Positions 38,898 to 48,802 of a stretch of DNA of 64,000 nt are shown one piece after another. The stretch's first letter is position 1, and each line of letters opens with the position of its first letter. Source of the DNA: Stenotrophomonas sp. 24(2023) (GTDB lineage: Bacteria; Pseudomonadota; Gammaproteobacteria; Xanthomonadales; Xanthomonadaceae); contig NZ_CP133160.1 of the NCBI RefSeq assembly GCF_030913365.1, positions 434,001-498,000 of the forward strand. Direction: 5' to 3'. The notes beneath the pieces were generated by a model. It searched no databases. It was given only the letters and a program-made list of their open reading frames with translations, and had not been told where the DNA came from. A program made the translations under genes and the position numbers.

Positions 38898-40197
38898 CAA
38901 CCTCGCCGAACACCAGGTCGTAGGTACCGATCATCGCCACCACGTCGGCCAGCATGTGGCCGCGCACGATCGAATCGATCGAGGACAGGTGGGCGAAGCC
39001 CGGGGCGCGCAGGTGGACGCGGAACGGCTTGTTGGCGCCGTCGGAAACCAGGTAGCAGCCGAATTCACCCTTCGGGGCTTCCACGGCCGAGTAGGTCTCG
39101 CCTGCCGGCACGCAGTAGCCTTCGCTGAACAGCTTGAAGTGGTGGATCAGCGCTTCCATGTCGTCCTTCATGTCCTCGCGGCTCGGCGGCGCGACCTTGA
39201 AGTTCTTCACCATCACCGGGCCCGGGTTGGCCTTCAGCCACGCCACGCACTGCTTGATGATGCGGTTGGATTCGCGCATTTCAGCGACGCGGACCAGGTA
39301 ACGGTCGTAGCAGTCGCCTTCCTTGCCCAGCGGGATGTCGAAATCGACGGCATCGTACTTGGCGTACGGACGCTTCTTGCGCAGGTCCCAGGCGATGCCC
39401 GAACCGCGCAGCATCACGCCGGTCATGCCCCAGGCGTTAGCCAGTTCCGGGGTGACCACGCCGATGCCGACGGTACGCTGCTTCCAGATGCGGTTGTCGG
39501 TCAGCAGGGTTTCGTATTCGTCGACGCGCTTGGGGAACTCGACGGTGAAGTTCTCCAGGAAGTCCAGCAGCGAACCTTCGCGCGAGGCGTTGAGGTTCTT
39601 CAGGGCCTTGCCCTTGTGCCAGCGCGATTCCTTGTACTTCGGCATCTGGTCCGGCAGGTCGCGGTAGACGCCGCCCGGACGGTAGTACGCCGCGTGCATG
39701 CGCGCGCCGGAGACCGCTTCATAGCAGTCCATCAGCTCTTCGCGTTCGCGGAAGGCGTACAGCATGACCGCCATCGCGCCCAGGTCGAGCGCGTTGGAGC
39801 CCAGCCACATCAGGTGGTTCAGGATGCGGGTGATTTCATCGAACATGGTGCGGATGTACTGCGCACGCTCCGGCGCCTCGATGCCCATCAGGGTCTCGAT
39901 CGCGCGCACGTAGGCGTGCTCGTTGCACATCATCGACACGTAATCCAGGCGATCCATGTAGCCGATCGACTGGTTGAACGGCTTGGACTCGGCCAGCTTC
40001 TCGGTACCACGGTGCAGCAGGCCCACGTGCGGGTCCGCGCGCATGATGGTTTCGCCGTCCATTTCCAGGATCAGGCGCAGCACGCCGTGGGCCGCAGGGT
40101 GCTGCGGACCGAAGTTCATCGTGTAGTTGCGGATTTCCTGCCGTGCTTCGGCGGGATTGCTGGCGAAGGCTTCGCCGGCCTGGTGTACGTGGCTCAC
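38890..40197 (-). CDS. nuoD: NADH-quinone oxidoreductase subunit D
   Basis: A 435-residue subunit of the 49-kDa type that lines the quinone site with NuoB. Signature stretches are [25 protein letters not shown] (His and Tyr at the quinone head), [26 protein letters not shown] and the C-terminal [31 protein letters not shown]. NuoC and NuoD are separate proteins here, unlike the NuoCD fusion of enterobacteria. The start overlaps the nuoC stop by 4 bases. Confidence 0.98.
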   Translation of the reverse strand: MSHVHQAGEAFASNPAEARQEIRNYTMNFGPQHPAAHGVLRLILEMDGETIMRADPHVGLLHRGTEKLAESKPFNQSIGYMDRLDYVSMMCNEHAYVRAIETLMGIEAPERAQYIRTMFDEITRILNHLMWLGSNALDLGAMAVMLYAFREREELMDCYEAVSGARMHAAYYRPGGVYRDLPDQMPKYKESRWHKGKALKNLNASREGSLLDFLENFTVEFPKRVDEYETLLTDNRIWKQRTVGIGVVTPELANAWGMTGVMLRGSGIAWDLRKKRPYAKYDAVDFDIPLGKEGDCYDRYLVRVAEMRESNRIIKQCVAWLKANPGPVMVKNFKVAPPSREDMKDDMEALIHHFKLFSEGYCVPAGETYSAVEAPKGEFGCYLVSDGANKPFRVHLRAPGFAHLSSIDSIVRGHMLADVVAMIGTYDLVFGEVDR

Positions 40198-40943
40198 TTC
40201 ACTGCCTCCTGCGAACGCTCGCCTTCTGCGGTCTGCAGGCGCGGGTCGTCACGGATCACGCGCGGAACATTGACGCGCGGCTCGACCGAGGTCACCGGCT
40301 CATAGATCACGCGCTTCTTTTCTTCGTCGTAACGCACTTCCACGTTGCCGATCAGCGGGAAGTCCTTGCGGAACGGATGGCCGACGAAACCGTAGTCGGT
40401 CAGGATGCGACGCAGGTCGGGGTGACCTTCGAAGATCACGCCGTACAGATCGAAGGCTTCACGCTCGAACCAGTTCAGGCCCGGCCAGATATCGGTCAGC
40501 GAGGCCACCACCGGCAGCGCTTCGTCAGGGGCGAAGCAGCGCAGGTGCAGCATCAGGTTGTGCTGGAGCGAACGCAGCTGGGCGACCACGGCGAAACGCT
40601 GGGTCGGCATGTGCTGGGCGCTGACGCCGCCGGCGCCGTTTTCCTCGGTGGGGAATTCACCCCACGCGAAACGGCCCTGGGCCTTGCCCTCGACGCCACG
40701 GCTGAAGCCCTGCGAGGACACATCGGCGGTGTCCCATTCGTCGGAGCCATAGCCCAGGTAGTCGACGCCGCAGAGGTCCACGGCCTGCTCGAACGCGAAC
40801 TCGTCACGCAGGGCCAGGGCGGCGGCATGCCAATCGGCGGCAGGCACCTCCAGCGTCACTTCGCCGCGGGGTTCGACCACGATGACCTTCGCACCAGCGA
40901 AACGTGCGGAGAGTCGGTCGATGAAGGATGCTTGCTCTGCCAT
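40194..40943 (-). CDS. nuoC: NADH-quinone oxidoreductase subunit C
   Basis: A 249-residue subunit of the 30-kDa type in the connecting module of complex I. The family signature [40 protein letters not shown] is intact. The N-terminal 50 residues are more variable, and a loop around residues 75-110 ([23 protein letters not shown]) is longer than in the shortest homologues. Translation is coupled to nuoD. Confidence 0.97.
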   Translation of the reverse strand: MAEQASFIDRLSARFAGAKVIVVEPRGEVTLEVPAADWHAAALALRDEFAFEQAVDLCGVDYLGYGSDEWDTADVSSQGFSRGVEGKAQGRFAWGEFPTEENGAGGVSAQHMPTQRFAVVAQLRSLQHNLMLHLRCFAPDEALPVVASLTDIWPGLNWFEREAFDLYGVIFEGHPDLRRILTDYGFVGHPFRKDFPLIGNVEVRYDEEKKRVIYEPVTSVEPRVNVPRVIRDDPRLQTAEGERSQEAVK

Positions 40944-40976
40944 GGGGGCTTGGCGCGCTCTTGTAGTGTGGAAGGG

Positions 40977-41531
40977 TCAGCGGGCGATGGTCTGTGTACG
41001 CCAGATCTTCTTCTGCAGCTGCAGGATCCCGTACACCAGCGCCTCGGCGGTCGGCGGGCAACCGGGGACGTAGACGTCCACCGGCACCACGCGGTCACAG
41101 CCGCGCACGACCGAATACGAATAGTGGTAATAGCCGCCGCCGTTGGCGCAGCTGCCCATCGAGATGACCCACTTCGGGTCCGGCATCTGGTCATAGACCT
41201 TGCGCAGCGCCGGGGCCATCTTGTTGACCAGGGTACCGGCGACGATCATCACGTCGGACTGGCGCGGCGACGGACGGAACACCACACCGTAGCGGTCAAG
41301 GTCCAGGCGCGCCGCGCCGGCGTGCATCATTTCGACCGCGCAGCAGGCCAGGCCGAAGGTCATCGGCCACAGCGAGCCGGTACGCGCCCAGTTCAGCAGG
41401 GCGTCGACGCTGGTGGTGACGTAGCCCTTTTCCAGCAGCGGGTTGTCGCCCTGGGGCCGCAGGATGTCATCAACCCGCCCTTCCGGGGTCGGATTGTTCA
41501 TCAGGCCATCGAGAGTCTGAATCACTCCCAT
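40977..41531 (-). CDS. nuoB: NADH-quinone oxidoreductase subunit B (cluster N2)
   Basis: A 184-residue subunit that holds the terminal 4Fe-4S cluster N2, which passes electrons to quinone. The unusual tandem cysteines are present in [11 protein letters not shown], with the other ligands in [10 protein letters not shown] and [11 protein letters not shown]. The ATG at 41531 begins [14 protein letters not shown] and lies inside the end of nuoA, overlapping it by 10 bases. Longer in-frame starts would cover all of nuoA and are rejected. Confidence 0.97.
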   Translation of the reverse strand: MGVIQTLDGLMNNPTPEGRVDDILRPQGDNPLLEKGYVTTSVDALLNWARTGSLWPMTFGLACCAVEMMHAGAARLDLDRYGVVFRPSPRQSDVMIVAGTLVNKMAPALRKVYDQMPDPKWVISMGSCANGGGYYHYSYSVVRGCDRVVPVDVYVPGCPPTAEALVYGILQLQKKIWRTQTIAR

Positions 41532-41878
41532 TCCAGCGCTCCCTTCTTCCAGACGTAAATGAAACCGAGGAACAGCATGCCCACGAACAGGCCCATGGTG
41601 ACCAGCGAACGGGCGCCGATTTCCATGAACACCTGGGTCCAGGGCACGATGAAGATGATTTCCAGGTCGAAGACGATGAACTGGATCGCGATCAGGTAGT
41701 AGCGCACATCGAACTTCATGCGCGCATCCTCGAAAGCCTCGAAGCCGCACTCGTACGGCGAGAGCTTTTGCAGATCGGGGCGGCGGGGACCGAGGAATCG
41801 GCCTACCAGCATCAGCGTCACGCCGATACCGGTGGCAACGATCAGAAACAGCAGGGACGGCAAATATTCGGCCAGCAC
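41522..41878 (-). CDS. nuoA: NADH-quinone oxidoreductase subunit A
   Basis: A 118-residue membrane subunit (ND3 type) with three helices. The conserved cytoplasmic loop [21 protein letters not shown], with the Cys that reports active/deactive states in related enzymes, is intact. The start is GTG at 41876-41878 with AGAG about 8 bases upstream, giving [12 protein letters not shown]; the ATG 16 codons further upstream adds a charged, non-conserved stretch. First gene of the nuo operon, 112 bases after tRNA-Leu. Confidence 0.95.
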   Translation of the reverse strand: MLAEYLPSLLFLIVATGIGVTLMLVGRFLGPRRPDLQKLSPYECGFEAFEDARMKFDVRYYLIAIQFIVFDLEIIFIVPWTQVFMEIGARSLVTMGLFVGMLFLGFIYVWKKGALEWE

Positions 41879-41990
41879 AGCGATTCTCTCTTGCCTCTGC
41901 CGCCGCGCCTGCAGGCGCTTTGGCATGGGGGAGTGGACGGGAACCGGCCTGACACCTTGCGCGCCAGGCCAAACCCGCTTTACTTACAAA

Positions 41991-42075
41991 TGGTGCCCAA
42001 GAGGGGACTCGAACCCCTACGACCTAAGTCGCTACCACCTCAAGGTAGTGCGTCTACCAATTCCGCCACCTGGGC
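41991..42075 (-). tRNA. tRNA-Leu (GAG anticodon)
   Basis: An 85-base class II tRNA with a long variable arm and encoded CCA. The anticodon loop CTTGAGG gives GAG; the acceptor pairs GCCCAGG with the 3' arm, and the T loop is GGTTCGAGTCC. It sits between secG and nuoA, the usual place for a leucine tRNA in gammaproteobacteria. No clear terminator follows, so nuo may be partly transcribed through it. Confidence 0.95.
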
Positions 42076-42128
42076 AAACGATCACATCACACTATGGAGT
42101 CGCGATGCGCCGCATATTGTAACCGGCT

Positions 42129-42563
42129 TCAGTGTTTCTGGGAGCCTTCCGACGGCTTTTCTTCACCCGAAACCGAAGATTCCGCCTTGGCCGGCTCGGC
42201 AGCGGCCGGAACGACCGGCTGGGCCGGGGCCGGATCGGCCTTCGGCACGACCGGCATCTCGCCAGCCGGCACGGAAGCGGCCGGCGCGGCCGACATCAGA
42301 CCCAGGTCCTGGGTGGCGGCCGGGCGGGAGCCATGACCGGCGTACCAGGCCATGAACAGGCTGATGCCGAAGAACACCACGGCCAGCCACTTGGTCGACT
42401 TGGACAGGAAGTTGGAGGCGCCGCGCGCACCGAACACCGTCCCCGAGGCGCCGGCGCCGAAGCCCGACCCTGCCGCCGCACCGGAGCCACGCTGCATCAG
42501 GATCAGCGCGATCATGGCCACCGCGACCAGCACGTAGACGACATTGAGGATCAACATCAGCAT
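42129..42563 (-). CDS. secG: Preprotein translocase subunit SecG
   Basis: A 144-residue inner-membrane protein that assists SecYE in protein export. Two membrane helices are visible (ILNVVYVLVAVAMIALILM and STKWLAVVFFGISLFMAWYA) with the conserved loop LMQRGSGAAAGSGFGAGASGTVFGARGASNFLSK between. The C-terminal 60 residues are an Ala/Pro/Glu-rich tail that is longer than in E. coli (110 residues total) but common in xanthomonads. It follows tpiA in the same orientation. Confidence 0.95.
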   Translation of the reverse strand: MLMLILNVVYVLVAVAMIALILMQRGSGAAAGSGFGAGASGTVFGARGASNFLSKSTKWLAVVFFGISLFMAWYAGHGSRPAATQDLGLMSAAPAASVPAGEMPVVPKADPAPAQPVVPAAAEPAKAESSVSGEEKPSEGSQKH

Positions 42564-42584
42564 TTCGAATCCGCCCTCGGACAG

Positions 42585-42613
42585 GTAATGCCGGCCTGGG
42601 CCGGCAGCATTAC
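42585..42613. repeat. Inverted repeat between tpiA and secG
   Basis: GTAATGCCGGC and its near-inverse GCCGGCAGCATTAC flank a TGG loop, giving a 6-base GC stem with an outer AT-rich arm and a small bulge. There is no T run. The GTAATGCCGGCC word also occurs at 54940-54951 in reverse orientation. Possible REP-like element. Confidence 0.5.
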
Positions 42614-42617
42614 GGGA

Positions 42618-43373
42618 TTAGTGCCCGACCGCCGCTTCGGCGATGGCCAGGAAGTCCGCGGCGACCAGCGAGGCGCCACCGACCAACCCACCATCGACAT
42701 CCGGCTGCGCGAACAGTTCCCGGGCATTGTCGGGCTTCACGCTGCCGCCGTAAAGGATGGGCAGTGAATCAGCGATTCTAGCATCGAACCTGGCCACTTC
42801 GCCACGGATGAAGGCGTGCACCTGTTGCGCCTGCTCCTTGCTGGCGGTACGCCCGGTACCGATCGCCCACACCGGCTCGTAAGCCACCACGGCCCCGGCA
42901 AAGCCTTCGGCCCCGACCAGATCCAGCACAGGCGCCAGCTGGCTGGCGATGACCGCTTCGGTCTGCCCCGCCTCGCGCTGCTCCAGCGTTTCGCCCACGC
43001 ACAACACCGGCACCAGGCCGGCGTGCAGGGCCGCCGCAAACTTGCGTGCCACCAGCTCACTGGTCTCATGGTGGTACTGGCGCCGCTCGGAATGGCCGAC
43101 CAGCCCGTAGCGGGCACCGACCTCATGCAGCATGGCCGCGCACACCTCGCCGGTGTAGGCGCCCTTCTCGTTGCTGCTGACGTCCTGGGCACCGAAGGCC
43201 AGCCCGGTCCCGCCGAAGTCCTCGACCAGCTCCCCCAGGTAGGGCAATGGCGGCAGGATCACGACCTCCACCCCACCCTGCGGCAAGCCGGCCGCCACCT
43301 GGCCCAGCAGGTCCGAGGCGAATTGACGGCTGCCATGCAGCTTCCAGTTTCCGGCGACGATCTTGCGGCGCAT
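42618..43373 (-). CDS. tpiA: Triosephosphate isomerase
   Basis: A 251-residue TIM-barrel enzyme of glycolysis that interconverts dihydroxyacetone phosphate and glyceraldehyde-3-phosphate. The catalytic residues are seen as Lys11 in VAGNWKLHGS, His in GHSERR and Glu in VAYEPVWAIGTG; the phosphate loop GGSVKPDN is near the C-terminus. The ATG at 43373 is chosen; an upstream TTG adds only two residues. It precedes secG as usual. Confidence 0.98.
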   Translation of the reverse strand: MRRKIVAGNWKLHGSRQFASDLLGQVAAGLPQGGVEVVILPPLPYLGELVEDFGGTGLAFGAQDVSSNEKGAYTGEVCAAMLHEVGARYGLVGHSERRQYHHETSELVARKFAAALHAGLVPVLCVGETLEQREAGQTEAVIASQLAPVLDLVGAEGFAGAVVAYEPVWAIGTGRTASKEQAQQVHAFIRGEVARFDARIADSLPILYGGSVKPDNARELFAQPDVDGGLVGGASLVAADFLAIAEAAVGH

Positions 43374-43592
43374 GGGCAATGGTTCCCTTTGAAATCAACG
43401 GGACATGATACCCGGATCGGCAAAAAACCGTTTCGGCGTAATCGGTTACATGCATTTTCCCGCCGATGGCACGGCTCCCTGGGGCGGGATCAGGGGCGGC
43501 TCGGGCCGGCCGGCCCCTTCGCCATTCCGCTGCCTGACAGGTCCCATCCACGCAGGGCGTGGATCTGCCAGCGCCCATCCAACCGCCACCCG

Positions 43593-43625
43593 GAAAATGA
43601 AAAGGCCGCCTCGCGGCGGCCCTTT
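43593..43625 (-). terminator. Terminator after the 2OG oxygenase gene
   Basis: On the minus strand GGGCCGCC-GCGA-GGCGGCC, then TTTTCATTTTCC. It begins 3 bases after the stop of the oxygenase gene. Confidence 0.85.
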
Positions 43626-43627
43626 GG

Positions 43628-44563
43628 TTACTTCAACTTGATCTCGCGCAGGCGCTCTTCCAGGAAACCGTGCGCCGTGATCGGCTCCGGATACCGGCTC
43701 GGGTTGTCCGCGGTGATGCACGACGGCAGCACGTCGATCAGGTAATCCGGGTTCGGGTGCAGGAAGAACGGCACCGAGTAGCGCGGCTGGCGCGCCAGCT
43801 CGCCCGGGGGGTTGACCACGCGGTGGATGGTCGAGGGGTACACGTGGTTGGTCAGGCGCTGCAGCATGTCGCCGATGTTGACCACGATGGTGTCCGCATC
43901 CGAGGTGAACGGCACCCACTCACCCTCGTGCGACTGCACCTCCAGGCCCGCCGCACTGGCACCGACCAGCAGGGTGATGAAGTTGATGTCGCCATGGGCA
44001 CCGGCACGCACGTTCGGAATGTCGTCGGTGGTGATCGGCGGGTAATGGATCGGACGCAGGATCGAGTTGCCGAAGTTGGTCTTGTCGGCGAAGAAATTCT
44101 CCGGCAGGCCGATATGCAGGGCCAGCGCCGACAGCACGCGCGAACCGAGATTGTCCAGCGCCTGGTACAGGCCGTAGCCGCGCTCGCGGAAGCCCTCGAC
44201 CTCGGTCGGCCACAGGTTCGGCGGCATCACTTCGCGGTACTTGGAGTCATCGGCGATCTCGCGGCCGATGTGCCAGAACTCCTTCAGGTCGAAGTGCTTG
44301 GAACCCTTGGCGGTTTCCACGCCGAACGGGGTGTAGCCGCGGGCACCGCCGCCACCGGCGACGTGGTACTGGCGCTTGACCGCTTCCGGCAGTGCAAAGA
44401 ACGCCTTGAACACGTCATAGGCGGCATCGATGTCGGCCTGCGGGATGCCGTGGTTTCGGATGCCGGCGAATCCCCACTGGCGGTAGGCCGCGCCCAGTTC
44501 GGCCACGAAGGCGGCGCGGTCACTGTCGAAACGGGTGATGTCGAGGGTCGGGATCTGGCTCAC
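43628..44563 (-). CDS. Isopenicillin N synthase-like 2-oxoglutarate/Fe(II) oxygenase
   Basis: A 311-residue non-haem iron oxygenase of the IPNS/2OG family. The iron ligands are His190 and Asp192 (AHGDINF) and His247 (STIHRVVNP); Arg261 in RYSVPFF should bind the 2-oxoglutarate carboxylate. The N-terminal DIOX_N domain has GFAGIRNHGIPQADIDAAYDVFKAFFALP. The start is GTG at 44561-44563 with an AGGA site 6 bases upstream. The bacterial members have varied or unknown substrates, so no pathway is assigned. Single-gene unit with its own terminator, divergent from the PbgA-like gene. Confidence 0.9.
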   Translation of the reverse strand: MSQIPTLDITRFDSDRAAFVAELGAAYRQWGFAGIRNHGIPQADIDAAYDVFKAFFALPEAVKRQYHVAGGGGARGYTPFGVETAKGSKHFDLKEFWHIGREIADDSKYREVMPPNLWPTEVEGFRERGYGLYQALDNLGSRVLSALALHIGLPENFFADKTNFGNSILRPIHYPPITTDDIPNVRAGAHGDINFITLLVGASAAGLEVQSHEGEWVPFTSDADTIVVNIGDMLQRLTNHVYPSTIHRVVNPPGELARQPRYSVPFFLHPNPDYLIDVLPSCITADNPSRYPEPITAHGFLEERLREIKLK

Positions 44564-44753
44564 AGCGGTTCCTGGCTTGTCATTGGGTCGACCGGCCCGC
44601 CTGGCGGACAGGCCGGCTGAACATTGTGACAGAACCCTCACAAGGTTCCATCAACGGCCGATGATACAAGTGGATACAATGCGCAACCCTCGCGCAACGT
44701 GACGACGCATTGGCATACCCGATGCGCCGGCCCCACCTCCCGATCCCGGCTGC

Positions 44754-46640
44754 ATGACGAACACGCCCCACTCCCCTGCCCCCGCCCCGGTTCCCCCTGC
44801 TGCCAGCCGATGGCAGCGGTTGGCCTGGTGGAGCCTGTTCATGGTGGCCAACACCGTGCTGGCGATGCTGATCGCGCTGGACAACATTCCGCTGGCGGCC
44901 AACCCCGGCGGGCACCTGGGCCTGGCCTACCTGGCCATCGCCCTGCCGGGCCACCTGCTGGCCCTGGGCGCGCTGGCCGGCCTGCTGCCCCTGCTGCTCG
45001 GGTTGTGGGCGCGCAGCACGCGCCCGCTGACGATCGCCAGCGTGCTGTTCCAGGGCCTGTGGCTGTGCCTGCTGCTGGTCGATGCCAAGGTCTTCGCGCT
45101 GTACCGCTTCCACCTCAATGCGATGGTGGCCAACATGGTGTTCGGCGGGGCGCTGGGCGACCAGGTCAGCCTGGCCTGGCGGACCTGGCTGCAGGTCGGC
45201 GCGATGGGGGCATCGGTCTTCGTCGCCCAGGGCCTGCTGGCCTGGGCCTGCTGGACGTTGCTGCCGGCCCGCGGCCACCGCCGCGCCGTGCGCCTGGTCT
45301 GGGCCGCTGCGCTGATGCTGATGGCGGGCGGCCAGGCGGCCACTGCCTATTACGACGCTCTGGGCGAGCGCTCGGTGACCAGCCAGTGGAACTACCTGCC
45401 GTGGGCCCAGCCGATCACCGCCAAATCCTTCATGCGCCGGCTCGGCGTGGTCGGCGAGGCACAGGCCGGCCTGCCGGACCCGCGCCTGAGCCAGCTGCGC
45501 TACCCGCTTGCGCCCCTGCGCTGCCAGAGCCATGCCCGTCCCAATGTGCTGATGGTGGTGATGGAGTCACTGCGGCATGACATGCTGCAACCGGCAGTGA
45601 TGCCCAACGCCAGCGCCCTGGCCTCCGGGGCACGCGTCTACGACCAGCATTTCAGTACCGGCAACGCTACGCGCTACGGCCTGTTCGGCCTGCTCTACGG
45701 CCTGCCCGGCGGCTACTGGCCCAGCATGCTGGCCGAGCAGCGGGGCTCGGTACTGTTCCAGGTCCTGCAGCAGCAGGGCTACGACCTGCACCTGTACGGC
45801 AGCGCCCCGCTGTACAGCCCCGAATTCGACCGCACCGCCTTCGCCGATGTCCGTGGCCAGTTGCACCAGGGCCCCAGCGCGCTGAGCGTGGACCAGCGTG
45901 ACGCCAGCATCGTCGGCAGCCTGCAGGCCGACATCGCCACCAGCCAGCAGGCGGGCCGCCCCTGGTTCGGTTTCGTGTTCCTCGATTCCACCCACGCGCC
46001 TTACCACACCCCGGCCGACTACCCGGCATTCGCCACGCCGATGGCCGACAAGATCGACTTCCTCTCGCTCGGCCCGGACCACGACCCGACACCGGAACTC
46101 AACCGTTACCGGACCGCCGTGCACTATGCCGACAGCCTGCTGGGCCGGCTGCTTGAAGGCCTGCGGGCACAGGGCCTGGAGCAGGACACCATCGTGCTGG
46201 TCACCGGCGACCACGCCGAAGAGTTCAACGACCTGCACCTGAACTACTGGGGCCACAACGGCAACTTCTCCGACTACCAGCTGCAGGTGCCGTTCGTGCT
46301 GCGCTGGCCCGGCCAGCAGGCCGGCCACGACGCCCGCACCAGTTCGCATGAGGACTGGGTTCCCACCCTGCTGCGCCACGGCCTGGGCTGCGAGAACGCA
46401 CTGGCCGACTTCAGTACCGGCCACGACCTGCTGGCCGCCGCACCGGCCGGGCCACGCGCCCTGATGGTGGAAAGCTGGTCGCAGCGCGCGGTACGCCAGG
46501 GCGATGCCATCTACGTGTTCGACAAGTTCGGCAATGCCACGGCGCTGGATCGCCACTACCTGCCACTGCCACAGCAGGCACCGGACCCGGCTGCCGTGCG
46601 CGGTGCATGGGAAGCGCTGACCCGCTTCCGCAACCGATGA
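44754..46640 (+). CDS. PbgA/YejM-like membrane sulfatase-fold protein (DUF3413)
   Basis: A 628-residue inner-membrane protein. Residues 20-240 contain five hydrophobic helices of the DUF3413 type, with FHLNAMVANMVFGGALGDQVSL in the middle. The C-terminal half is a periplasmic sulfatase-like domain: RPNVLMVVMESLRHDML, STGNATRYGLFGLLYGLPGGYW (position of the nucleophile in active family members) and VLVTGDHAEEFND. PbgA/YejM in E. coli binds lipopolysaccharide and controls LpxC; some relatives transfer phosphoethanolamine. Which role applies here is not clear. It is followed 40 bases later by a glycosyltransferase. Confidence 0.85.
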   Translation: MTNTPHSPAPAPVPPAASRWQRLAWWSLFMVANTVLAMLIALDNIPLAANPGGHLGLAYLAIALPGHLLALGALAGLLPLLLGLWARSTRPLTIASVLFQGLWLCLLLVDAKVFALYRFHLNAMVANMVFGGALGDQVSLAWRTWLQVGAMGASVFVAQGLLAWACWTLLPARGHRRAVRLVWAAALMLMAGGQAATAYYDALGERSVTSQWNYLPWAQPITAKSFMRRLGVVGEAQAGLPDPRLSQLRYPLAPLRCQSHARPNVLMVVMESLRHDMLQPAVMPNASALASGARVYDQHFSTGNATRYGLFGLLYGLPGGYWPSMLAEQRGSVLFQVLQQQGYDLHLYGSAPLYSPEFDRTAFADVRGQLHQGPSALSVDQRDASIVGSLQADIATSQQAGRPWFGFVFLDSTHAPYHTPADYPAFATPMADKIDFLSLGPDHDPTPELNRYRTAVHYADSLLGRLLEGLRAQGLEQDTIVLVTGDHAEEFNDLHLNYWGHNGNFSDYQLQVPFVLRWPGQQAGHDARTSSHEDWVPTLLRHGLGCENALADFSTGHDLLAAAPAGPRALMVESWSQRAVRQGDAIYVFDKFGNATALDRHYLPLPQQAPDPAAVRGAWEALTRFRNR

Positions 46641-46680
46641 GCGCCCGCGGCGCCACTTCCCCTCAAGGACCGTTTCCATC

Positions 46681-47826
46681 ATGAGCCGTGCCCTGCGAAT
46701 CCTGCACACCGAAGCCGCCAAAGGCATGGGGGGCCAGGAGATCTACATCTTCCGCAACATGCAGGCCATGCGCGCGCGCGGGCACGAGGTGTCGCTGCTG
46801 TGCCAGCCCGATGCGCGGCTGGGCACGCTCGCCCGTGAACATGGCTTCACCGTGCACACGCTGAAGATGGGCGGGCTGGCGCGGCTGGTGCGCGGGATCT
46901 GGTCGGTCTCGCGCCTGGTGCGCCGGCACCGTTACGACGTGGTCAACACCACCAGCCGGCGCGACGCGCTGATTGCCGCTGCCGGCGCGCGGCTGGGCGG
47001 AACCCCGCTGGTGGTGCGGTCGCGGCACCTGATGAGCCCGGTCAACTCGCTGTTGACCTATACCGGCCTGCCACACCGGATCATCACCGTCAGCAGCTTC
47101 GTCAAGCAGCTGCTGGTGGACCGTGGCATCGATGCGGCGCGCATCGGCATCGTGCAGCCGATCACTGCGCTGCCCGGCTGGCACCATGCGGACGGCGAGG
47201 CGGCATGGCAGGCGCTGCAGCAGATCCGTGCCGAGGTGCGTGTCGAGCTGGGTTTCTCGGCCGCTGACACCGTGGTCGGCTGCGTGGCGGTACTGCGCGC
47301 GCCGAAGGGCCATGCCGACCTGCTGCAGGCGATGGCGCCGTTGTGCCGGGCCAATCCACGGCTGCAGCTGGTGATCGTCGGCGACGGCAAGGCCGTGATG
47401 GACCAGCTGCTGGCCCTGCGTGCCCAGCATGGCCTGGAGGCGCAGGTGCACCTGCTCGGCTACCGCTGCGATGCCGCCCGGCTGATGGCCGGCTTCGACG
47501 TGTTCGCCCTGCCCTCCCACAAGGAAGCCGCCGGCACCGTGTTCCTGGAAGCCGCCCAGGCAGGTCTTCCGATCGTGGCCACGCGCGTGGGCGGCGTGCC
47601 GGAGATGGTCGTCGATGGCAGCAACGCCATCCTCACCGCTTTGGGTGACAATGACGCCCTGGCGGGCGCGCTGCGCCTGCTGATCGACGATCCGCAGCGG
47701 CGCCAGCTGATGGGGCGTGCCGGCTGGGACTGGATGCGCGCAGCGCAGCGTTTCACCGCCGACGGCCATGCCGAGGCAACCGAACACTATTACCACCAGT
47801 GGTTGAAGGAGCTGGGCCATGGCTGA
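46681..47826 (+). CDS. Glycosyltransferase family 4 (GT-B fold)
   Basis: A 381-residue cytoplasmic glycosyltransferase. The N-terminal acceptor domain begins LRILHTEAAKGMGGQEIYIFRNMQAM, the donor domain has VVGCVAVLRAPKGHADLLQAM and the EX7E-like motif HKEAAGTVFLEAAQAGLPIVATRVGGVPEMV that binds a nucleotide sugar. It resembles glycosyltransferases of lipopolysaccharide core or exopolysaccharide synthesis. An AAGGA ribosome-binding site precedes the ATG. It overlaps the deacetylase gene by 8 bases, so the two are translated together. Confidence 0.9.
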   Translation: MSRALRILHTEAAKGMGGQEIYIFRNMQAMRARGHEVSLLCQPDARLGTLAREHGFTVHTLKMGGLARLVRGIWSVSRLVRRHRYDVVNTTSRRDALIAAAGARLGGTPLVVRSRHLMSPVNSLLTYTGLPHRIITVSSFVKQLLVDRGIDAARIGIVQPITALPGWHHADGEAAWQALQQIRAEVRVELGFSAADTVVGCVAVLRAPKGHADLLQAMAPLCRANPRLQLVIVGDGKAVMDQLLALRAQHGLEAQVHLLGYRCDAARLMAGFDVFALPSHKEAAGTVFLEAAQAGLPIVATRVGGVPEMVVDGSNAILTALGDNDALAGALRLLIDDPQRRQLMGRAGWDWMRAAQRFTADGHAEATEHYYHQWLKELGHG

Positions 47827-48673
47827 CGCCAGGACCGTACCGGTGCTGATGCACCACCATGTGAGCCCCTCGCCGGGCATGATCACCGTGTCGCCGGAAA
47901 ACTTCGAAAGCCAGATCGCCTGGCTGGCCGAGGATGGCTGGACGTCGCTGACGCTGGCGCAGTACGCCGGCTTCCTGGCCGGCAAGCCGGTGCCGCGCAA
48001 GTCCATCGTCATCACCTTCGATGACGGCTACCTGGACAACTGGGTCTACGCACACCCCATCCTGCAGAAGTACGGCATGCGCGCAACCGTGTTCGTGGTC
48101 ACCGGCTGGATGGGCGATGGCCCGCTGCGCCCGCATGCCGGGCAGCCCGGTGCCGCGCTGCCGGCCACCCCTGACCACCGCGGCTGCGAAGCGGCGATCT
48201 ACCAGCAGGGCCGCAGCGACGATGTGATGATGCGCTGGAGCGAAGCCCGCGCGGCCACCGAGGCAGGCACGTTCGAAGTGCACTGCCATACGCACAGCCA
48301 TACCCGCTGGCTGCGCATGGACATCAGCCGCGAGGAGCGCCGCCGGGGCATCGGTGGCGACCTGTCGATGGCACGCCAGGTACTGCAGGAAAAAATGGGC
48401 GGGGTATCGGATACGTTGTGCTGGCCCTATGGCGATTTCGACCAGGACTACATCGAGGTCGCGCGTGAGCAGGGCTTCCGCTACCTGCACACCACCCACC
48501 CGTTCGGCCGCAACGTGGTCGGCGGCGACCCGGAACACATCTACCGCTTCGCGATCCGCAACCGCCCGGCCAGCTGGCTGCGCAAGCGGATCCGCCTGAG
48601 CTACAACCCGGTGATCGGCCCGCTGTTCAATGGCTTCAAGGCACGCCAGAAGAAGATGGTGCCCGGCCCCTGA
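47819..48673 (+). CDS. Polysaccharide deacetylase family protein
   Basis: A 284-residue NodB-fold protein with no signal peptide. Motif 1 SIVITFDDGYLDNW holds the catalytic and metal-binding aspartates; motif 2 FEVHCHTHSHTRW holds the metal-binding histidines; a later LCWPYGDFDQDYIEVA matches motif 3. Such enzymes remove N-acetyl groups from sugar polymers or lipid-linked sugars. Together with the overlapping glycosyltransferase it probably modifies a surface glycan. The start overlaps the upstream stop; the C-terminus is basic. Confidence 0.9.
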   Translation: MADARTVPVLMHHHVSPSPGMITVSPENFESQIAWLAEDGWTSLTLAQYAGFLAGKPVPRKSIVITFDDGYLDNWVYAHPILQKYGMRATVFVVTGWMGDGPLRPHAGQPGAALPATPDHRGCEAAIYQQGRSDDVMMRWSEARAATEAGTFEVHCHTHSHTRWLRMDISREERRRGIGGDLSMARQVLQEKMGGVSDTLCWPYGDFDQDYIEVAREQGFRYLHTTHPFGRNVVGGDPEHIYRFAIRNRPASWLRKRIRLSYNPVIGPLFNGFKARQKKMVPGP

Positions 48674-48727
48674 GACAGCGGCCCCTGACGGCTTGGCCCG
48701 GCCACGAAAGGCCGGCCCTGGAAACAG

Positions 48728-48753
48728 CGACGCCCCGGCAAGCCGGGGCGTCG
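48728..48753 (+). terminator. Terminator-like hairpin between deacetylase and glmM
   Basis: An 11-base perfect stem (CGACGCCCCGG with CCGGGGCGTCG) and CAAG loop, then TGCTTTCT on the plus strand. It lies between two convergent genes and may serve both, though the T runs are weak. Confidence 0.65.
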
Positions 48754-48802
48754 TGCTTTCTGCCGGCGGCCCCCGGGAGGGGCCCGCCAGCGCAGGAACC
48801 GC

